Below the pieces are notes generated by a model that was not told the DNA's origin, did no database searches, and worked only from the letters and a program-made list of their open reading frames with translations. Below, piece by piece: positions 60,541 through 64,000 of a stretch of DNA of 64,000 nt. The stretch is from Cyanoderma ruficeps (Eukaryota; Chordata; Aves; Passeriformes; Timaliidae), in contig VZDJ01000034.1 in assembly GCA_008694505.1 (NCBI GenBank), forward strand, positions 1,100,534 through 1,164,533, in the 5' to 3' direction. How positions within the stretch are numbered: the stretch's first letter is position 1; each line of letters begins with the position of its first letter. The position numbers were made by a program, and so were the translations under genes.

Positions 60541-63500
60541 TCCCTGTCCCTCTGTCGGTAACCTGACCCAGCCCGTGGCTCACAAGGGCCTCCGGTGGCA
60601 CTTCTTTTCAGCAGCTCTGAGAGCTTCCAGATGGCCCCAGTGAGTGGGACTGGCTCTGCTACCAGCAGCCAGTCCAGCAAAGGCCACAGAGTGTCCCCAC
60701 CGGCCTCACTAAGCCACAGCTGTGTGAGGACTGTGCCCTGGCTGGCTCAGAGAGACCCCTCTCCCATGTGCTAAAGTTGAACAGGCGTTCTCTGCTCTCT
60801 GTATGGTTGCACACCTGAAAGCTGCTGGTCCCTCTGTGGTTGGCTCTAACAGGGGGCTGGGGAAGTTTTGTCTGACTCATGTCATTGGAGAAGCAGAAAG
60901 ATTTTGGCTGAAATTTATATGAAAAATAAAAAATGCTATCCTGCCAGGCGGTACATGGAGTAGCAGGGCAGTTTCCATTCACATTCCCAGGTCTGGAAAG
61001 GCCATCCATCCATTGATAGATTGCAGAGGAGAGTTAATGAACTGACTCAACTCATTTGCATAAACAAGTGCTAATTGCGGGATAAGCGTGCAGAGGTGTG
61101 GAGAGTGATATCCTGGGCTGTGTGTGTGACCTGATGACCAGCAGCAGCAGGCAGTGAGGCCTGGGACTGCGGGTCCTGGTGACTGCCAAGCCCTGTCCCC
61201 AGGGAAGAAGATGGAATTCTGGAGCTGGCATGTGGTCAAGCAGATCAGCTTGCAGACAAATGGGTATTAATTAGAAAACCACAATTTCATAATGAGACCT
61301 GTTCTGCTCTGGGGCCTCTGTGCTCTGCCAGGGAAATGCCTCTTGGAATGGCATGGCAGCTATTCTGCCATTACAATAGAAATGGCATCCCAGCAGCAGG
61401 TTTCAAGGTCACTTTTGGTGAATGCAACAGAAACAGGACAGGCTGTTTTCTTGTGGATGTGTGGACAGAGGATCGTGGGGACCAGCTCAGACTATGGTCC
61501 TTTGCCAGTCCTACACTGAGTTGTCTTTGCTACAGCTGCCCATTATCCCTCCACCAGTTTTCTCCTGAGTGCTCCTATTTTATATGTTGAAGGGATCTTT
61601 GTGAGAGATCTGGACCCAGATCTGATTATTTTTATCCCCAAGCTGGTGATCAAAGCAAGGTGATACTGACTGAGAAGTCACCAGTGGCTCTTGCTCTATG
61701 GCTGCTGCCAGCGGCTGAGCTGGAGATGACACCCCAGCTTTGAGAATGACCTTCTCCAGGCTGCTGGGGCAGAGGCTGGCATTTGCCAAGGAGTACTGAT
61801 GAGATGAAGGGCAGTGGCTGCTACATTAGAAGCAACATCCCCATCACTGTCAGATCAACACTTGCTGCAGGGCCATCTTGTGCTGTCTGAGGCATGCTGA
61901 ACCACAGCAGAGCAGGAGCTGTGTGTTGCAGTAGATGCTTTCCTTGCACAGGCAAAGCTTTTCCTGCAAGGCCATCCTTGACAGCAGAGAAGAGTCCTGA
62001 TGTCTCTGATACCTTGAGAATTGTTCCTTGTACAAGCAACTTGCAAGTCTGGCACTAAAACGAGTGAGGTTTTGGCTGTGGGTTTGTGAGCCTGCCTGTC
62101 TGTTTGGCGTTGTGATACTGCTTCCTGTGAGCACCTGGAGCAGGCACCCGTGGGAACAGCCTTTTGCCAGAATTAGAGAGAAGAAACTGAATATAACAGA
62201 TGAAGGCAGTGCAGCAAAAGGTCCTAAAGGGGTGGCTCTTTGCTGAAACCAGCTCTGGAACTGAAATTGGTATTTGCTGGGTGGTGTCTGTGATTCAGGA
62301 GGGCCTAATGGGATGACAGCAGCCTGCTGGAGGAGCACCTGTGCTCTCCTACCTTGGAGGGGGTGGATGGTGGTGTGTGAAGATGACAGGACAGTGGCAT
62401 GATGAGCAGTGATGGAAAACAACACACGTGCCTTCAGAGAAGCCACACAGACTTTTCTCCAAAGGCTGGGGTAAGATGGTCAGAGGTGCCACAACACTCT
62501 GGCTACCAGGACAAGAACAGAATTGGAAGTTCCTGTCCCCATCTCCCTGTTTCTGTACCCTCTTCTGCTTAACTCAGTGGGATTTACATCCATGCTATGT
62601 AAGCCAGGCCAACGCCATGATCCAGGAGTAGTCTCCCCAGGTAAAAAAAAGAGTGAGGAAACAGAGAACCCAGTGTAGCTGGGTAACCCTACACACTTCC
62701 CAGTGTAGCTTTGTCAATTCCCAACACAGTAACACTCAGTTGTCCCTTGAAAACATCTTAATTCTTGTACAGCAAGTCCTGGTGCATTGAGTGCTTCCTT
62801 TCCCTGAAGTGTAGGACTGCAGGATAAAGCTCAACCAGGTGACTCTCCAAGGAACCCGCAGGGAGGGACCTGAGCAAAGTGAGCTGGTTTTGAGTTCAGC
62901 GTCCTGCCAGGGATCACCTGAGTGTCCCACAAGGGAGTCCAGGTGACCATGTACCATGTCTCCAGCTACCATTCTCACTGGGACCAGGCAGAAGCCCCAC
63001 AGATCCAAACAGGCTTTATCTGCTGTCCCTTGACAGAGCCCCTCTTGCTGACACACCCAGCCCACTGGAGAAGTGAGAATGACCCTGCGTAGCTCTGCTG
63101 AAACAGGCTCCACACAGTTTGGAAAGGTCACATCAGGGAGTCAGACGGGGTGAAGCCTAACCTCTCCTCTGGAGCTGGGACACTGAGACACAGTCCTCTC
63201 CTCTCCAGAGGTCATGTCTTCTGAAGGAATGGATCCAGAAAGTCTGGCTGGGTGGGATTATTCCAGTGGCCAAATCCAAACTATGCTGTTTCCACAAGCT
63301 TGTGACGTGTGCATCTTTTCCAGGCAACACGAACCTTAAATCTGTTCTTGATGCTCTTGGAGCATCTCTCAGTGACACATGGGCTATCAGCACAGATGTA
63401 CCCATCTGGGGAAAAGAAGTAGGAAAAGACACAGACATTTCACCTCAGCTTAGGCAGGGACAACAGTGTCACATTTAAGGCCGTGCAACTCTCCCCCCCA

Positions 63501-64000
63501 CGTTCACAAGTCTCATCTGCCGCGCGGCCTGGGCGGTAGCAAGCTCCATCCCTGGCTTGCGGCTTCTCCTGTGAGCACTTGAGGGCACTGTTGGAGTTTG
63601 GAAAGAGGCAGATTCCTGGGGTGAAAGATTTGTTCTGTGTTGTACCATGCAGAGGCACATCAGTTTTGTTGCTTCTGTTCTCAGGGGTTTGTATCTTTGG
63701 CCTGAATGCTCCGTCTTGGGCAAAACCTTCCACAGAAAATATCGAGTCACGTGGACTTTTTATCTTCATTTTTTCTGTAAACATTTCTCCCAGCTTTTTA
63801 ACCCCAAGGCTTCTCTCATGAGCGCCAGATCTCAGGGAAAAGTCTGGGCTACACAATGAGTTCTTGAGGGGAAGCAGAGAGTTTGATCACATGGAATTAT
63901 ACTTCACCTGCACAGATGGTTTAGTTTTCCAGAGCACTGTTGATGCAAGGACGTGAAGCCTGTCCACATGCGAACACAAATCTCGCTCCTGGTGCCGGTC
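60541..64000. other. Non-coding stretch to window end
   Basis: No gene recognised. The patch 61015-61100 (CTCATTTGCATAAACAAGTG, CTAATTGCGGGATAAG) is repeat-free with an octamer-like ATTTGCAT, so it is a weak candidate regulatory element. Confidence 0.45.

Overview
The window looks like a gene-poor stretch of a bird genome, probably a songbird. Support comes from at least nine CR1 LINE 3' ends with the ATTCTATG-type tail, LTRs that resemble common avian ERV families, GC-rich minisatellites and homopolymer runs marked by N. No intact protein-coding gene could be supported. The many open frames in the GC-rich parts are chance frames or repeat translations.

The main content is one decayed gene. 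On the minus strand from 53290 down to 30945, ten exon remnants in the right order match ZBTB40, a BTB/POZ plus C2H2 zinc-finger transcription factor: BTB exon, helical middle region, zinc-finger exons and the C-terminal tail. Introns and many splice sites survive, so this is not a processed copy. The frame is broken by a TAG at codon 13, a TGA in the third exon, at least six frameshifts, a lost zinc-ligand cysteine, a zinc-finger deletion and two lost splice dinucleotides. It is a dead ZBTB40: either a duplicated pseudogene or a real loss of the gene at its own locus. A CpG island at 58790-59130, with a YY1-type motif in minus orientation, is its likely old promoter.

Layout: 1-191 is a pentanucleotide satellite. 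192-30944 is non-coding, with minisatellites, a large inverted repeat (arms 7366-7753 and 9174-9559), a nest of ERV pieces at 12626-14040, a solo LTR at 27028-27622 and CR1 copies. 30945-53290 is the pseudogene, with a CR1, an LTR-like unit and tandem repeats in its introns. 53291-58789 is presumed 5' intron or flank. 58790-59500 is the CpG island and an adjoining CpG-rich LTR-like unit. 59501-64000 is non-coding, with a CR1 and a 52-bp tandem repeat.

Protein comparisons were made from memory of ZBTB40 and reverse transcriptase family features, so exact exon ends are approximate where marked. No database search was run.
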